DNA of 64,000 nt from Mesorhizobium sp. B2-3-12 (GCF_006442205.1 NZ_VFVR01000002.1:744001-808000), one strand, 5' to 3'. Positions 1 to 10,331 are shown, counted from the first letter of the stretch. Translations and numbers: made by a program. The notes: generated by a model from the sequence alone, not told the origin.

Positions 1-1400
1 TCGAACGCGCTCGATGCGGCTTGAGCGGCACCCGCCCAGATCGCGTTCACCGAGATCAGCCAGGCCGCGGCCATCCGGAGCACCGAGCCGCTGGACGGGC
101 TGGCTTCGGCCCGCTGCCGCCATTTGGCGATCCAGGCCGAAAGCGGGATCACCGCGAAGACGATGGAGAAGGTCGAGCCGCGCACTTCCCAGGCGCTGAC
201 GAGGAGTGCCACCACCAGCAGCGCGGCGACGAGGCTATCCTGCCGCCGCCAGCCGCCATGGCTGAAGCGGAGCGCCATCAGGACGATCGCCACCAGCGGC
301 GTGGCAAAACGCGCCACGGCCCTTGCCGGATCGTCGACGACAAGCTGGGTGATCGACTGTGCCTCTTCGATATGGTCGAGCCATATCTGCCGCAGGCGCG
401 GGTCGAGATCGGCGTAGGGCGCCGCCAGGCATTGCGGGAACAGGAGCCCGACAAGGAGCGCGAGAGCGACGGCAAGCAAGGCAAGCGATATCAGGCGCCG
501 GGCGGCCGTCGCGTTGGCGGCCTTCCATGAAGCAATGATTGCCAAGCCGCTGCCGGCAAGCCCGGTGACAGCGAACTGCACGACCGAGAATGTGTCGCAC
601 TGGGCCACGCCCCAGGACGAGACGGGAATGGTGGCGGCGAAGACGAGGCCCGAGGCGCCGGCGAGGCCGAGGCCAAAATCCCTGGCGATCAATCTTTCGC
701 CGTCACCCGTGCCGAGAAACAGCAGCGCGACGACGGCGCCGAGGGTTCCGGCATAGGGCGCGCTCTCCATACCGATGGCGAGGGTCAGCGTGGCGCAGAT
801 GCCCGCGACAAAGGCAGCCGGCCGATGCATGGGCGCCTCGAGCAGCAAAGCGAGGCTTGCCAGCGTCAGCATCAACTGGACATTGTGATGGTCCAGCGCG
901 CCGGGAGAAAAAATACCGATGTAGTACAAGGCCGCCCCACCGACGACGGCGGCGGGCAGCACGGCGGGCGCGCCGGCGAAAGCGCGCGCGGCGCGGATGA
1001 CGAAGAAGATCGCCAGCCAGAACTGCAGGGAAGGCCAGAAAATTTGCACGATGTGTTCGGCCAAAGCGGGGCTGCCGGTCAGGCTCGAAGCCGCAAGGAT
1101 GCCCAGCGCGAGCGGCGCGTCGAGCAGCCGCGACCAGTGCATGACGAAGCCGCCCTCCAAGCCCATCCTGTACTGGTGCAGGTCGAACCAGCCCTGGCCC
1201 CCCAGCAGATCGCGGACCTCGACCAGTTGCAGCAGGCTGTCATTGTCGCCCGCGGGATTGGCCAGTTGCGGGAATCCTTGCAGGGCCTCGAGGGCCAGCA
1301 ACAGCAAGAGCGCAAGCAGCGCAAACGCAATATCGGATCGCCAGAAGCCGTGGCGCGTCTGCTTGGAAGATTTCTGGGACATGGTCACGAGCGGCTTCAT
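1..1400 (-). CDS. Large polytopic membrane glycosyltransferase-like protein (3' end outside window)
   Basis: The frame runs from an ATG at 1400 (second in-frame ATG at 1382) off the left edge, so about 466 residues are visible and the C-terminus is missing. After a short basic N-terminus comes a strong membrane segment (about residues 23-37), then a loop with the acidic motif GDNDS (about 51-55) followed by a conserved-looking HWSRLLDAP, and then many further hydrophobic segments. One TM plus an acidic first loop plus many TMs is the plan of GT-C glycosyltransferases, which use polyprenyl-phosphate sugars on the periplasmic side. It lies downstream of a GT2 gene and gtrA on the same strand, so it may be the acceptor-specific transferase of a Gtr-type cassette. 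That role is inference; a plain conserved membrane protein cannot be excluded. Confidence 0.65.
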   Translation of the reverse strand, partial: MKPLVTMSQKSSKQTRHGFWRSDIAFALLALLLLLALEALQGFPQLANPAGDNDSLLQLVEVRDLLGGQGWFDLHQYRMGLEGGFVMHWSRLLDAPLALGILAASSLTGSPALAEHIVQIFWPSLQFWLAIFFVIRAARAFAGAPAVLPAAVVGGAALYYIGIFSPGALDHHNVQLMLTLASLALLLEAPMHRPAAFVAGICATLTLAIGMESAPYAGTLGAVVALLFLGTGDGERLIARDFGLGLAGASGLVFAATIPVSSWGVAQCDTFSVVQFAVTGLAGSGLAIIASWKAANATAARRLISLALLAVALALLVGLLFPQCLAAPYADLDPRLRQIWLDHIEEAQSITQLVVDDPARAVARFATPLVAIVLMALRFSHGGWRRQDSLVAALLVVALLVSAWEVRGSTFSIVFAVIPLSAWIAKWRQRAEASPSSGSVLRMAAAWLISVNAIWAGAAQAASSAF

Positions 1401-1541
1401 TCCGTGCGGAGCACCGCATCGTAGCGCGCGGGTTTCAACAAAGGGTAAAATCAGAACAACCGTCAGGGACGTGTCCGACGGTTTCGAGCTGGAATCGAGC
1501 AAGACAAGAAGGCGGCCATCCCGGCGTTTCCCTGAGCCTGC

Positions 1542-1928
1542 TCAGGCGCGCATCGGGAAAACCCAAAGCGAGGACAGGAGATAGCTCAGCGTACTGGTCG
1601 CGACCGTCATCAGCGCCGACATGGCGGGCGCGGACATGCCGAGATACGCCACCGCTATATGGGAAACGGCGCCGGAAAAGACCGCGCACCCCGCTTGCAC
1701 CGCCAGATAGCGGGGCAAGGCACGAGCATGATCGTGCTGCCCGCCAAAGGTCCAGCCTCGTTGCGCCGAATAGGCAAGGGCAACCGTGAGCGCGTAAGCA
1801 AGCAGGCTGCCCAGGAAGGGCGAGAGGCCGAGCGAGACCAGCAGCCACGACAGGGCAAACAGAAGCAACGCGGCGGCCACGCCAACCGTCAGGAAGCGGA
1901 ACAGCCGTGTCTGGACGAGGTCGGTCAC
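1542..1928 (-). CDS. GtrA family membrane protein
   Basis: 128 residues with four hydrophobic segments and the family signature at the start (RFLTVGVAAALLLFALSW) and after TM2 (ALAYSAQRGWTF), which matches the GtrA/DPMS-like fold. GtrA proteins are thought to flip or help move undecaprenyl-phosphate-linked sugars across the inner membrane. The gene starts inside the last codons of the upstream GT2 gene (ATGA-type overlap at 1925-1928), so the two are translationally coupled. The membrane glycosyltransferase at 1-1400 follows after 141 bases. Length is normal for the family. Confidence 0.88.
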   Translation of the reverse strand: MTDLVQTRLFRFLTVGVAAALLLFALSWLLVSLGLSPFLGSLLAYALTVALAYSAQRGWTFGGQHDHARALPRYLAVQAGCAVFSGAVSHIAVAYLGMSAPAMSALMTVATSTLSYLLSSLWVFPMRA

Positions 1929-3160
1929 GGTTCCTCGCGGGCCGGCGTTTCCTGGAACTGGCCTGCCTTCAGCCGCTTGACCGGTATTTCCAGGACCCCG
2001 AGCAGGAAAGCCGAAAAGAAGGCCTGAAACGAAATGACGATCAGGCTGAGGCCGAGGACGACGATGCGCGGGATTTCGGAATCATTCAACGGGCCGAAAT
2101 TGAGATGGGCCCAGCGCATGACGGCATAGAGGCAGAACAGCAGGCCAGCGGCAAAGCAGATGCCGGCATTGGCGGCGAGGCGGTCGGTGCTGATGGTCCT
2201 GGTCAGCCAGTCGGACCCGCGGCTGCGCGGCAGGATGCCGGTGATCTCGGCATAGTATCGCGAAATGGCGCCGAAGGTGATGAGCTGGATGCCGGTGACG
2301 ACCATGAAGCAGGCGGCGACGAAGGTGTTGAGATCGAGCGAAAGATTGTCGACCACCCGCAAGGGGCCGAACACCAGCAGGGCGGCAAGCAGCGTGCCAA
2401 GGCCGGAAAGCACCGCGCCCGGGATAAAGAACATCCAGCGCGGATTGTAGACCAGCAGGAATTTGAGATGCCGCCAGCCGTCACGCCAGGTCCGCAGATG
2501 CGGCGGCCGGCTGCGGCCGTCGGGCTTGAGCGTGGTCGGTACTTCCTCGATACGCAGGCCGGCAAGCGCGCTGCGCACCACCATTTCGCTGGCGAATTCC
2601 ATGCCGGTCGTCTGCAGATCGAGCTTGCTGATGCTGTCGGCATTGAAGCCGCGCAGGCCGCAGTGGAAATCCCCCGTCTTGATGCTGAAGAACAGCCGCC
2701 CGACGAAACTCAGCACCGGATTGCCGAGATAGCGATGCAGCGGCGGCATGGCGCCGGCCTCGATGCCGCCCCGGAAGCGGTTGCCCATGACCAGGTCGGC
2801 GCCGCCGCGCAGCCGCGCCACGAATGCCTCCAGCGCACCGAAATCATAGCTGTCATCGGCGTCGCCCATGATGATGAAGCGCCCCCTGGCGGCGGCGATG
2901 CCGCCCAGAAGTGCCGCGCCATAGCCCTTTTGCGCGACCGGGACGACACGGGCGCCGCCTTGCGCGGCAATCTCCTGGGAGCCGTCGTTGCTGCCATTGT
3001 CGGCGATCAGCACCTCACCCGGGATTCCGGTCTTGTCGAGAAAGGCCCTGGCCTTGCCAATGCAAACGGCCAGCGTCTCAGCCTCGTTGAGACACGGCAT
3101 CAGGATTGTGAGTTCGAGCTGCTGGGAGGAGGCTGCGCGGACGGCAGTGAGCGCGTTCAT
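1925..3160 (-). CDS. GT2 family polyprenyl-phosphate glycosyltransferase (GtrB/DPM1-like)
   Basis: 411 residues. The N-terminal half is a GT-A catalytic domain: ILMPCLNEAETL (nucleotide-sugar binding, about 20-31), DNGSNDGS, and the metal-binding GDADDSYDF around residue 98. The C-terminal half has about four membrane segments, more than the two usual in GtrB, so it resembles bacterial dolichol-phosphate-mannose-synthase-like enzymes with an extra membrane domain. Likely reaction: transfer of a hexose from a nucleotide sugar to undecaprenyl phosphate on the cytoplasmic face. It is the first gene of the run GT2-gtrA-membrane glycosyltransferase. The sugar and final acceptor (O-antigen, lipid A or other glycan) cannot be told from sequence. 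Confidence 0.88.
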   Translation of the reverse strand: MNALTAVRAASSQQLELTILMPCLNEAETLAVCIGKARAFLDKTGIPGEVLIADNGSNDGSQEIAAQGGARVVPVAQKGYGAALLGGIAAARGRFIIMGDADDSYDFGALEAFVARLRGGADLVMGNRFRGGIEAGAMPPLHRYLGNPVLSFVGRLFFSIKTGDFHCGLRGFNADSISKLDLQTTGMEFASEMVVRSALAGLRIEEVPTTLKPDGRSRPPHLRTWRDGWRHLKFLLVYNPRWMFFIPGAVLSGLGTLLAALLVFGPLRVVDNLSLDLNTFVAACFMVVTGIQLITFGAISRYYAEITGILPRSRGSDWLTRTISTDRLAANAGICFAAGLLFCLYAVMRWAHLNFGPLNDSEIPRIVVLGLSLIVISFQAFFSAFLLGVLEIPVKRLKAGQFQETPAREEP

Positions 3161-3374
3161 GATCGTTGTCCAACGGAGACACCCTGTCCGGCACCGGCCG
3201 TCAGGGTTTTCGGCGCCGATCTTGTCCGATAAGGCTTAAGAAAACGATGACATGCGTTCTCGCCTTGTCTGCAACGGCCGGCAAGTCTGGCTGATCGCAA
3301 TGTTCAAAACCTGCGATTGGCAGAAGGCGCCGCGACCCTTATATCGCTTGCGTCGACTGCGCTGGGGATCCACC

Positions 3375-4319
3375 ATGAAGCTGAAAATCGCCGTCCAGAT
3401 GGACCATGTCTCCACCGTGTCGATCGCCGGCGACACCTCGTTCGCGCTGTCGCTGGAAGCGCAGCGGCGCGGCCATCAATTGTTTCACTACACGCCCGAC
3501 CGGCTGTCGCTGCGCGACGGCAAGGTGTTTGCCCGCATCGAGGAGATGCAGGTGCGCGACGAGAAGGGCAACCATTACACGCTGGGCGACAAGGTGCGCA
3601 CCGACCTGTCGGAGATGGACGTGATCCTGCTGCGCCAGGATCCACCCTTCGACATGAACTACATCACCACCACGCACATACTGGACCGCATCCATCCGAA
3701 GACGCTGGTCGTCAACGACCCGGCCTGGGTACGCAACAGCCCCGAAAAGATCTTCGTCACCGAATTCCCGGACCTGATGCCGGACACGCTGATCACCAAG
3801 GATCCGCTGGAGGTGGCCGCCTTCCGCAAGGAGTTTGGCGACATCATCGTCAAGCCGCTCTACGGCAATGGCGGCGCCGGCATCTTCCATCTCAAGGAAG
3901 ACGACCGCAATCTCGCCTCGCTGCTCGAAATGTTCGCCCAGCTGTCGCGCGAGCCCTATATCGTGCAGCGCTATCTGAAGGACGTGCGCAAGGGCGACAA
4001 GCGCATCATCCTCATCGATGGCGAGGCGGTCGGCGCCATCAACAGGGTGCCGGCCGAGCACGATTCGCGCTCCAACATGCATGTCGGCGGCCGCGCCGAG
4101 CAGACCGAGTTGACGACACGCGAGCGCGAGATCTGCGCCCGCATCGGACCGTCGCTGAAGGAACGCGGCTTCATCCTGGTCGGCATCGACGTCATCGGCG
4201 ACTACATGACCGAGATCAACGTTACCTCGCCGACCGGCGTGCGCGAAGTCGCACGCTTCGGCGGCGCCGACATCGCCAGCCTGTTCTGGGACGCGGTGGA
4301 GGCCAAGCGCGGGAAATAG
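3375..4319 (+). CDS. gshB: Glutathione synthetase
   Basis: 314 residues, the usual length of bacterial GshB. It joins gamma-glutamylcysteine and glycine with ATP in the cytosol. Visible motifs: N-terminal [15 protein letters not shown], the substrate motif [17 protein letters not shown], the ATP-grasp glycine loop [19 protein letters not shown], and the C-terminal metal/ATP site [13 protein letters not shown]. An upstream extension is open but lacks homology; the ATG at 3375 starts the conserved block, so it was chosen. The 5' neighbour is divergent and the 3' neighbour convergent, so the gene is probably transcribed alone. The 218 bases to 4537 hold no gene I can support. Confidence 0.97.
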   Translation: MKLKIAVQMDHVSTVSIAGDTSFALSLEAQRRGHQLFHYTPDRLSLRDGKVFARIEEMQVRDEKGNHYTLGDKVRTDLSEMDVILLRQDPPFDMNYITTTHILDRIHPKTLVVNDPAWVRNSPEKIFVTEFPDLMPDTLITKDPLEVAAFRKEFGDIIVKPLYGNGGAGIFHLKEDDRNLASLLEMFAQLSREPYIVQRYLKDVRKGDKRIILIDGEAVGAINRVPAEHDSRSNMHVGGRAEQTELTTREREICARIGPSLKERGFILVGIDVIGDYMTEINVTSPTGVREVARFGGADIASLFWDAVEAKRGK

Positions 4320-4537
4320 CGCTTACAGCCTATGAGGGTTTGGCATATTGCTCGGCGCTCATGCCAGGCTGAGCAGCCGTTTCACTTTGTTTTAACCATG
4401 TTCCGCTTTTTGCAACCGCGTACAAATCGCGATGCAACCGAAGCGATTACCGGTTCCGGCGATGTTCCTGATTTGGTCGAAAACCTGTGCGTCCCGGCCA
4501 GGCGTGGCAGGCGCGCCGCAAATGCCTTGCCCGGCTC

Positions 4538-5449
4538 TCAGGGTCGGGGCACTTCGCGGTCCCGGACGTCCGCCGTCTCGGCCAGCACCCAGTCCCTGAA
4601 CAGCTTGATCTTCGGGGTATTGCGGCGGCTTTCGGAATGCACCAGCCAGTAGCCGTCGCCGTCGGACCCCAGGGCCTCGAATGGCTGGACCAGCTGTCCC
4701 GTCGTCAGCAAGGAGGAGTAGAGGTTGCGGGTGAGGATGGCGACGCCCTGATCCGTCAGCGCCGCCATCGCGTCATAGGCCTGCGTGCCAAGCTCAGGAC
4801 CGGTTATGATGCGATCGGGCTCGAAGCGGGCACCGGCTGCTTCGAACCAGATCTTCCACCAGGGGTCGGTCGAACAGCATAGCGGCAGCTTGTAGAGATC
4901 CTCGGGACGGTGGATGCCTCCGACGCTCTGAACGAGCCGTGGGCTGAGCATCGGCGTGTAATCCGCCTTGAACAGATAGTGGGCTGCCAGGCCCGGCCAT
5001 TTCCCGGTACCGGTGCGAATACCGATGTCCATGCCGTCGCGGGCGAAATCGGCCAGCCGGGACGACGTATCGACTTTCACGGCAAGATCTGGATGCATCA
5101 GCTGAAATGCTCCCAGGCGCACCGCCAGCCAGGTCGAGGCGAAGGTCTGGACCGTGGTGACGGAGAGCACGCCGGTGGCGCCGCCCTTGGTCGCGACCCA
5201 CGCATCGGCCAGGGCCGAGAAGGCGCCCGATGCGTGCGGCGCCAGCTGCTCGCCGGCCTCGGTCAAGGCGATTTGTCTTGTTTTCCTTATGAATAGCGGC
5301 GTTCCCGCGCGTTCTTCCAATACCTTGATCTGATAGCTGGCCGCCGACTGGGTCATGCCGAGTTCTTCGGCCGCCTTGGTAAAGCTGCCCAGCCGCGATG
5401 CGGCTTCAAACACCCTGATGGCGCCCAAGGGCGGCAGATCCCAGCTCAT
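4538..5449 (-). CDS. LysR family transcriptional regulator (GcvA-like)
   Basis: 303 residues. The N-terminal winged helix-turn-helix (about 5-65) reads PLGAIRVFEAASRLGSFTKA then EELGMTQSAASYQIKVLEE, which is the GcvA subgroup pattern (PPLxALRxFEAAARxxSFxxAA). The rest is the periplasmic-binding-like effector domain. The start at 5449 has AGGAGG at 5461-5466, 11 bases upstream. It is divergent from the DUF1127 gene at 5553; the space between contains two TGATGCAT words (around 5449-5457 and 5466-5474), a possible operator. The likely target is therefore the DUF1127-methyltransferase pair, by inference from position. The effector is unknown. Confidence 0.92.
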   Translation of the reverse strand: MSWDLPPLGAIRVFEAASRLGSFTKAAEELGMTQSAASYQIKVLEERAGTPLFIRKTRQIALTEAGEQLAPHASGAFSALADAWVATKGGATGVLSVTTVQTFASTWLAVRLGAFQLMHPDLAVKVDTSSRLADFARDGMDIGIRTGTGKWPGLAAHYLFKADYTPMLSPRLVQSVGGIHRPEDLYKLPLCCSTDPWWKIWFEAAGARFEPDRIITGPELGTQAYDAMAALTDQGVAILTRNLYSSLLTTGQLVQPFEALGSDGDGYWLVHSESRRNTPKIKLFRDWVLAETADVRDREVPRP

Positions 5450-5552
5450 GATGCATCAATCCTCCTGATGCATGATACGCGACGTTCGATTGGAAACCAA
5501 GCCGGGCGCGGTGCACACTCAAGCCATCAAACGAACCCGAGAGGACATGGCA

Positions 5553-5723
5553 ATGAACACCTCCACGTTACGCATCATGGTCCGTCATCCGATCCTCGAT
5601 CTCTTCGTCGCTCCCTTCAGAGCGCGGTCGCGCCGCCTGCTGGACCAGCGCGCTTTGTCCGACGATTTCAAGCGCGACATCGGCCTGCTCGACGGCCACG
5701 CCCCCTACGGCAGCATCCGCTAG
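5553..5723 (+). CDS. DUF1127 small protein
   Basis: 56 residues. The C-terminal half has the DUF1127 pattern, an arginine-rich helix followed by a leucine/aspartate motif: LSDDFKRDIGLLDG. The ATG at 5553 was chosen because GAGAGGA (5539-5545) lies 7 bases before it; the ATG at 5547 would leave one base. DUF1127 proteins are short, positively charged and common in Hyphomicrobiales; some have been tied to RNA turnover and to phosphate and carbon metabolism in Agrobacterium. It is divergent from a LysR gene and 30 bases ahead of a methyltransferase gene, probably in one transcript. Confidence 0.82.
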   Translation: MNTSTLRIMVRHPILDLFVAPFRARSRRLLDQRALSDDFKRDIGLLDGHAPYGSIR

Positions 5724-5753
5724 GCGCGCTCCGACGGACAGAAACGGGAGACA

Positions 5754-6365
5754 ATGATGAACGTACCGGCAAAAACCTTGGCGCAAACCCGTCAGACGAT
5801 CCAATCCTATGAGGACTACGCGGTCCGTTATGACGAGATTGTCGGGCATATTCCCCACCCGAACGACCAGGCCGCACTCGAGCGCGCCGCAGCGATCGCC
5901 GGAGCGGGCGGCCAGATTCTGGAGATCGGCTCCGGCCCGGGCCGCGACGCCGACTTCCTGGAGGCCCTTGGTGTCAAGGTCAAGCGGACCGACGCCACGC
6001 GGCGCTTTCTCGAACTGCAGGCGGCGCGCGGCAAGCCAGGCGAACTCCTCGACGTGATCACCGACGAGCTTGGCGGTCCCTACGACGCGGTGGTAGCGCT
6101 CGCCGTGCTGATCCATGTGCCGCGCGACCAGATCGACCAGGTTCTGGCGAAGATTGCGCGCTCCTTGCGGCCCGGTGGCGCCTTTGTCGTCTCGATGCGC
6201 GAAGGCGAAGGCGAAACGGGCGGCAGCTACCATACGGTCGACTGGCGCAGGGACGCCTTCGCGACTCGCATCGAGGCCGCCGGCATGGAGCTTCTCAGCC
6301 ACGCCTTCCGCGTCGGCAGGAAGGAGCGGGGGTGGAATACTTTCCTGGCGGCGAGGCCGTCGTGA
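5754..6365 (+). CDS. Class I SAM-dependent methyltransferase
   Basis: 203 residues with the Rossmann methyltransferase motif I (ILEIGSGPGRDADFL, about residues 54-68), an acidic residue after strand 2, and the post-core motif SLRPGGAFVVSMREG. It uses S-adenosylmethionine; the substrate is unknown. The N-terminal SYEDYAVRYDEI resembles small-molecule methyltransferases of the Methyltransf_25/11 groups. Two adjacent ATGs (5754 and 5757) are possible starts, after GGGAGACA. It follows the DUF1127 gene closely. The 239 bases to the next gene (6366-6604) hold nothing I recognise. Confidence 0.88.
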   Translation: MMNVPAKTLAQTRQTIQSYEDYAVRYDEIVGHIPHPNDQAALERAAAIAGAGGQILEIGSGPGRDADFLEALGVKVKRTDATRRFLELQAARGKPGELLDVITDELGGPYDAVVALAVLIHVPRDQIDQVLAKIARSLRPGGAFVVSMREGEGETGGSYHTVDWRRDAFATRIEAAGMELLSHAFRVGRKERGWNTFLAARPS

Positions 6366-6604
6366 CCCCGCGCGTCCTCGAGGCGCCCGCCCGGCATTCG
6401 GTGAGGCTCGTCTTCCGGGGAGGTCGCGAACACGGCGAGACTTGTTGCGTGCAGCAGCAGGCGAAAAGTCCATCCGACCGTGCGCGGCGACCTCTTTGTT
6501 CCTGTATTGTTCTTGCCTTGGGCTAAAATCTGTGGTTGTCTTGCGTTGACACCGCTCGCGGCCTGTTCACACGGGCCAAGACGAGCCGCATCCGGGGGCA
6601 AAAC

Positions 6605-8137
6605 ATGGTGGCGCGGGTTCGTACGGTCGCTTTCCAGGGCATCGAGGCCGTGCCGGTCGACGTGCAGGTGATGATCGCGCCCGGCAAGGTCAACATGCAT
6701 ATCGTCGGCCTGCCCGACAAGGCGGTCGCCGAAAGCCGCGAGCGGGTGCAGGCGGCGCTGCATGCGTCAGGCCTGTCGATGCCGTCGAAGAAGGTGACGG
6801 TCAACCTCGCTCCGGCCGACCTGCCGAAGGAAGGCAGCCACTACGATTTGCCGATCGCGCTCGGCCTGATGGCGGCACTTGGCGCCATTCCGGGCGACAT
6901 GCTGGCCGGCTATGTCGTGCTGGGCGAACTGTCGCTCGATGGCACGATCACGGCGGTGGCCGGCGCCTTGCCGGCGGCGATCGGTGCCAATGCCGAGGGC
7001 AAGGGGCTGATCTGTCCCTTCGCCTGCGGGCCGGAAGCGGCCTGGGCGGGAAAAGATTTTGATATCCTCGCGCCGCGCAGCCTGATTGCGATCGCCAATC
7101 ATTTCCGCGGCACGCAGGTGCTGTCGCGCCCCGAAGCCGGCATCCGCGCCGCGCCGCGCGACCTGCCCGACCTTGCCGACATCAAGGGCCAGGAGACGGC
7201 CAAGCGGGCGCTGGAAGTGGCCGCCGCCGGTGGCCACAATCTGCTGATGATCGGCCCGCCAGGTTCAGGCAAATCGATGCTGGCGCAGCGGCTGCCGTCG
7301 ATCCTGCCGCCGCTGGCGCCGAAGGAACTTTTGGAAGTCTCGATGATCGCCTCGGTGGCGGGCGAACTCGGCGAAGGCAAGCTGACCGATCGGCGGCCGT
7401 TCCGGGCGCCGCATCATTCGGCCTCGATGGCGGCGATGGTCGGCGGCGGCCTGCGTGCGCGGCCGGGCGAAGTGTCGCTCGCCCATCACGGCGTGCTGTT
7501 CCTCGACGAATTCCCCGAATTCACGCCGCAAACGCTCGATGCGTTGCGCCAGCCGCTGGAGACCGGCGACTGCATGATCGCGCGCGCCAACCACCGCGTC
7601 ACCTATCCGGCGCGCATCCAGCTGGTGGCGGCGATGAACCCGTGCCGCTGCGGCATGGCCGGCGAGCCCGGCTATCGCTGCCTGCGCGGCGAACGCTGCC
7701 GCACCGACTATCAGGCGCGCATCTCCGGCCCGCTGCTCGACCGTATCGATCTCAGGATCGAAGTGCCGGCGGTTTCGGCCAGCGACCTGATCCGGCCCGA
7801 CCGGGCGGAGAAGAGCGCGGACGTTGCACTGCGCGTCGGCCGCGCCCGCGCCCTCCAGCGCGAGCGTTTCGAGCGGCTCGGCGTCAGCAGCGCCACCACC
7901 AATGCGCATTGTTCTCCGGCAATCATCGAGACAATCGCGATGCCGGATGCGGCAGGCCTGTCGCTGCTCAAGGATGCCAGCGAAAAACTCGCTTTTTCGG
8001 CGCGGGCCTATCACCGCGTGCTGAAAGTGGCACGAACGCTGGCCGACCTCGATGCCAGCGAAACCGTCGGCCGCATCCATCTGGCCGAGGCGATTTCCTA
8101 CCGGATGAGTGCGGAGCGCGTGGCGCAGGCGGCGTAG
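6605..8137 (+). CDS. comM: YifB/ComM family Mg-chelatase-like AAA+ ATPase
   Basis: 510 residues, normal for the family. Three parts are visible: an N-terminal Lon-substrate-binding-like domain (residues 1-170), a magnesium-chelatase AAA+ core with Walker A GPPGSGKS (about 219) and Walker B GVLFLDEFPEF (about 298-308), and the C-terminal Mg_chelatase_C domain. A four-cysteine patch (CRCGMAGEPGYRCLRGERC) is typical of YifB/ComM. ComM is a hexameric branch-migration helicase that aids integration of DNA taken up by transformation. The ATG at 6605 starts the conserved block. It converges on glcB, with 22 bases between stops. Confidence 0.95.
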   Translation: MVARVRTVAFQGIEAVPVDVQVMIAPGKVNMHIVGLPDKAVAESRERVQAALHASGLSMPSKKVTVNLAPADLPKEGSHYDLPIALGLMAALGAIPGDMLAGYVVLGELSLDGTITAVAGALPAAIGANAEGKGLICPFACGPEAAWAGKDFDILAPRSLIAIANHFRGTQVLSRPEAGIRAAPRDLPDLADIKGQETAKRALEVAAAGGHNLLMIGPPGSGKSMLAQRLPSILPPLAPKELLEVSMIASVAGELGEGKLTDRRPFRAPHHSASMAAMVGGGLRARPGEVSLAHHGVLFLDEFPEFTPQTLDALRQPLETGDCMIARANHRVTYPARIQLVAAMNPCRCGMAGEPGYRCLRGERCRTDYQARISGPLLDRIDLRIEVPAVSASDLIRPDRAEKSADVALRVGRARALQRERFERLGVSSATTNAHCSPAIIETIAMPDAAGLSLLKDASEKLAFSARAYHRVLKVARTLADLDASETVGRIHLAEAISYRMSAERVAQAA

Positions 8138-8159
8138 GCGCTTTGGGCCGTCCTGCTTT

Positions 8160-10331
8160 TCAGGCTCTATCGCGCGCTTTCAGCTCGAGCCGCCGCGCGT
8201 GCAGCACCGGCTCGGTGTAGCCATTCGGCTGGCTCGTTCCCTTGAACACCAGGTCGCATGCGGCCTGGAAGGCGATGGACTTGTCGAAGTCGGCGGCCAT
8301 GGGCTGATAGAGCGGGTCGCCGACATTTTGCAGATCGACGATCGCCGCCATGCGTTGCAGCGAATCCCGCACCTGGATTTCCGTGCATACTTTGTGGCGC
8401 AGCCAGTTGGCGATGTGCTGCGAGGAGATGCGCAGCGTGGCGCGGTCTTCCATCAGGCCGACATCGTTGATGTCAGGCACCTTGGAACAGCCGACGCCCT
8501 GGTCGATCCAGCGCACGACGTAACCCAGAATGCCTTGCGCGTTGTTGTCGAGTTCGCGTTGGATCTCGTCGGGCGTCCAGTTCGGCCGCACGGCCACCGG
8601 CACCGACAGTATATCGTCGAGCTTGGCCTTCGGCCGGCTCTTCAACGCCGCCTGGACGGCATGGACATCGACCTTGTGATAGTGCGTGGCGTGCAGGGTC
8701 GCCGCCGTCGGCGAGGGCACCCAGGCGGTGTTGGCGCCGGCCTTGGGATGGGCGATCTTCTGTTCCAGCATCGCCGCCATCAGGTCCGGCATCGCCCACA
8801 TGCCCTTGCCGATCTGGGCGTGGCCGGCGAGGCCGCATTCCAAGCCCGTATCGACATTCCAGGCCTCGTAGGCGGAAATCCAGGCGGCCTGCTTCATGTC
8901 GCCCTTGCGGATCATCGGGCCGGCTTCCATCGAGGTGTGGATCTCGTCGCCGGTGCGGTCGAGGAAACCGGTGTTGATGAACACCACGCGCTCGCGTGCC
9001 GCGCGGATCGCCTCCTTGAGGTTGATTGTGGTGCGCCGCTCCTCGTCCATGATGCCCATCTTGATGGTGTTTTTGGCCATGCCGAGCAGGGCCTCGACGC
9101 GGTCGAAGATCTCGACGGCGAAGGCGACTTCCTCCGGCCCGTGCATCTTGGGCTTCACGACATACATCGAGCCGGCGCGGGAGTTCATCCGCCGTCCCTT
9201 CGGCCCGACATCGTGCAGCGCGATCAGCGCCGTCATTGCCGCGTCCATGATGCCTTCCGGCACCTCGTTGCCGTCGCGATCCAGGATCGCGGGATTGGTC
9301 ATGAGGTGGCCGACATTCCTGACCAGCATCAGCGAGCGGCCAGGCACGGTGAGTTGGCCGCCGGCGGGCGCGGTGTAGGCGCGGTCCGGATTGAGCTTGC
9401 GGACAAAGCTCTTGCCGCCCTTGCTGATCTCTTCGGCGAGGTCGCCCTTCATCAGGCCGAGCCAGTTGCGGTAGACGACGACCTTGTCCTGCGCATCCAC
9501 CGCCGCGACCGAATCCTCGCAGTCCTGGATGGTGGTCAGCGCCGATTCCAGGATGACGTCGGCGATGCCAGCCGGATCGGTGCGGCCGATCTGGTTGGTC
9601 CGGTCGATGACGATCTCGACGTGCAATCCATTTTTCACCAGCAGCACGGCTTCAGGGTTGGCCGCGTCGCCGCGATAGCCGACGAATTGCCTGGGATCGG
9701 CCAGCGTCGTCGAGCCGGCGCCGGCGCCGAGCTTCAGCGCCCCATTGGCCACCGACAGGCCGTTGACTCCTGCCCATTTGCCCGAGGTGAGCGGCACCGA
9801 CTGGTCGAGAAAGTCCTTGGCCCAGGCGATGACCTTGGCACCGCGCGCCGGGTTGAAGCCCTTGCCCTTCCCGGCACCATCCGTTTCGGGAATGGCATCG
9901 GTGCCGTATAGCGCATCGTAGAGCGAACCCCAGCGCGCATTGGCGGCGTTGAGCGCGTAGCGCGCGTTCATCACCGGCACGACGAGCTGCGGCCCGGCGA
10001 CGACGGCGATCTCCGGATCGACATTTTCGGTCGAGACGCTGAAGGCCGGCCCTTCCGGCACGAGATAGCCGATCTCCTTCAGGAACGCCTGGTAGGCCTC
10101 CATGTCGATGGGCGCGCCATTGTCGCGGTACCAGCCGTCGAGCTTTTCCTGCAGGGCATCGCGTTTTGCCAGCAGATCCCGGTTCTTCGGGGCAAGATCG
10201 TGGACGATGGCAGAAAACCCGTCCCAGAACCGCGCCGCTTCGATGCCGGTGCCGGGCAATGCCTCGTTGACGACGAAGTCAGTGAGCTCGCGGGCAATCC
10301 GCAGTCCGGCGATCTCGACACGATCGGTCAT
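8160..10331 (-). CDS. glcB: Malate synthase G
   Basis: 723 residues, the size of isoform G (about 720) rather than A (about 530). It condenses glyoxylate with acetyl-CoA to malate in the glyoxylate bypass. Visible blocks: [20 protein letters not shown] at the N-terminus, the catalytic-region arginine block [70 protein letters not shown], and the C-terminal catalytic region with the cysteine-containing [10 protein letters not shown]. The upstream hyuA-type gene is on the same strand but separated by a 255-base gap containing a palindromic repeat. Isocitrate lyase is not in the window. Confidence 0.97.
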   Translation of the reverse strand: MTDRVEIAGLRIARELTDFVVNEALPGTGIEAARFWDGFSAIVHDLAPKNRDLLAKRDALQEKLDGWYRDNGAPIDMEAYQAFLKEIGYLVPEGPAFSVSTENVDPEIAVVAGPQLVVPVMNARYALNAANARWGSLYDALYGTDAIPETDGAGKGKGFNPARGAKVIAWAKDFLDQSVPLTSGKWAGVNGLSVANGALKLGAGAGSTTLADPRQFVGYRGDAANPEAVLLVKNGLHVEIVIDRTNQIGRTDPAGIADVILESALTTIQDCEDSVAAVDAQDKVVVYRNWLGLMKGDLAEEISKGGKSFVRKLNPDRAYTAPAGGQLTVPGRSLMLVRNVGHLMTNPAILDRDGNEVPEGIMDAAMTALIALHDVGPKGRRMNSRAGSMYVVKPKMHGPEEVAFAVEIFDRVEALLGMAKNTIKMGIMDEERRTTINLKEAIRAARERVVFINTGFLDRTGDEIHTSMEAGPMIRKGDMKQAAWISAYEAWNVDTGLECGLAGHAQIGKGMWAMPDLMAAMLEQKIAHPKAGANTAWVPSPTAATLHATHYHKVDVHAVQAALKSRPKAKLDDILSVPVAVRPNWTPDEIQRELDNNAQGILGYVVRWIDQGVGCSKVPDINDVGLMEDRATLRISSQHIANWLRHKVCTEIQVRDSLQRMAAIVDLQNVGDPLYQPMAADFDKSIAFQAACDLVFKGTSQPNGYTEPVLHARRLELKARDRA

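Noticed and set aside
1907..3232. 441-codon plus-strand frame opposite the GT2 gene
   Set aside because: Antisense shadow; the GT2 frame has the catalytic motifs and membrane helices.
8109..9911. 600-codon plus-strand frame opposite malate synthase G
   Set aside because: Antisense shadow of glcB; no motif, and glcB is conserved along its full length.
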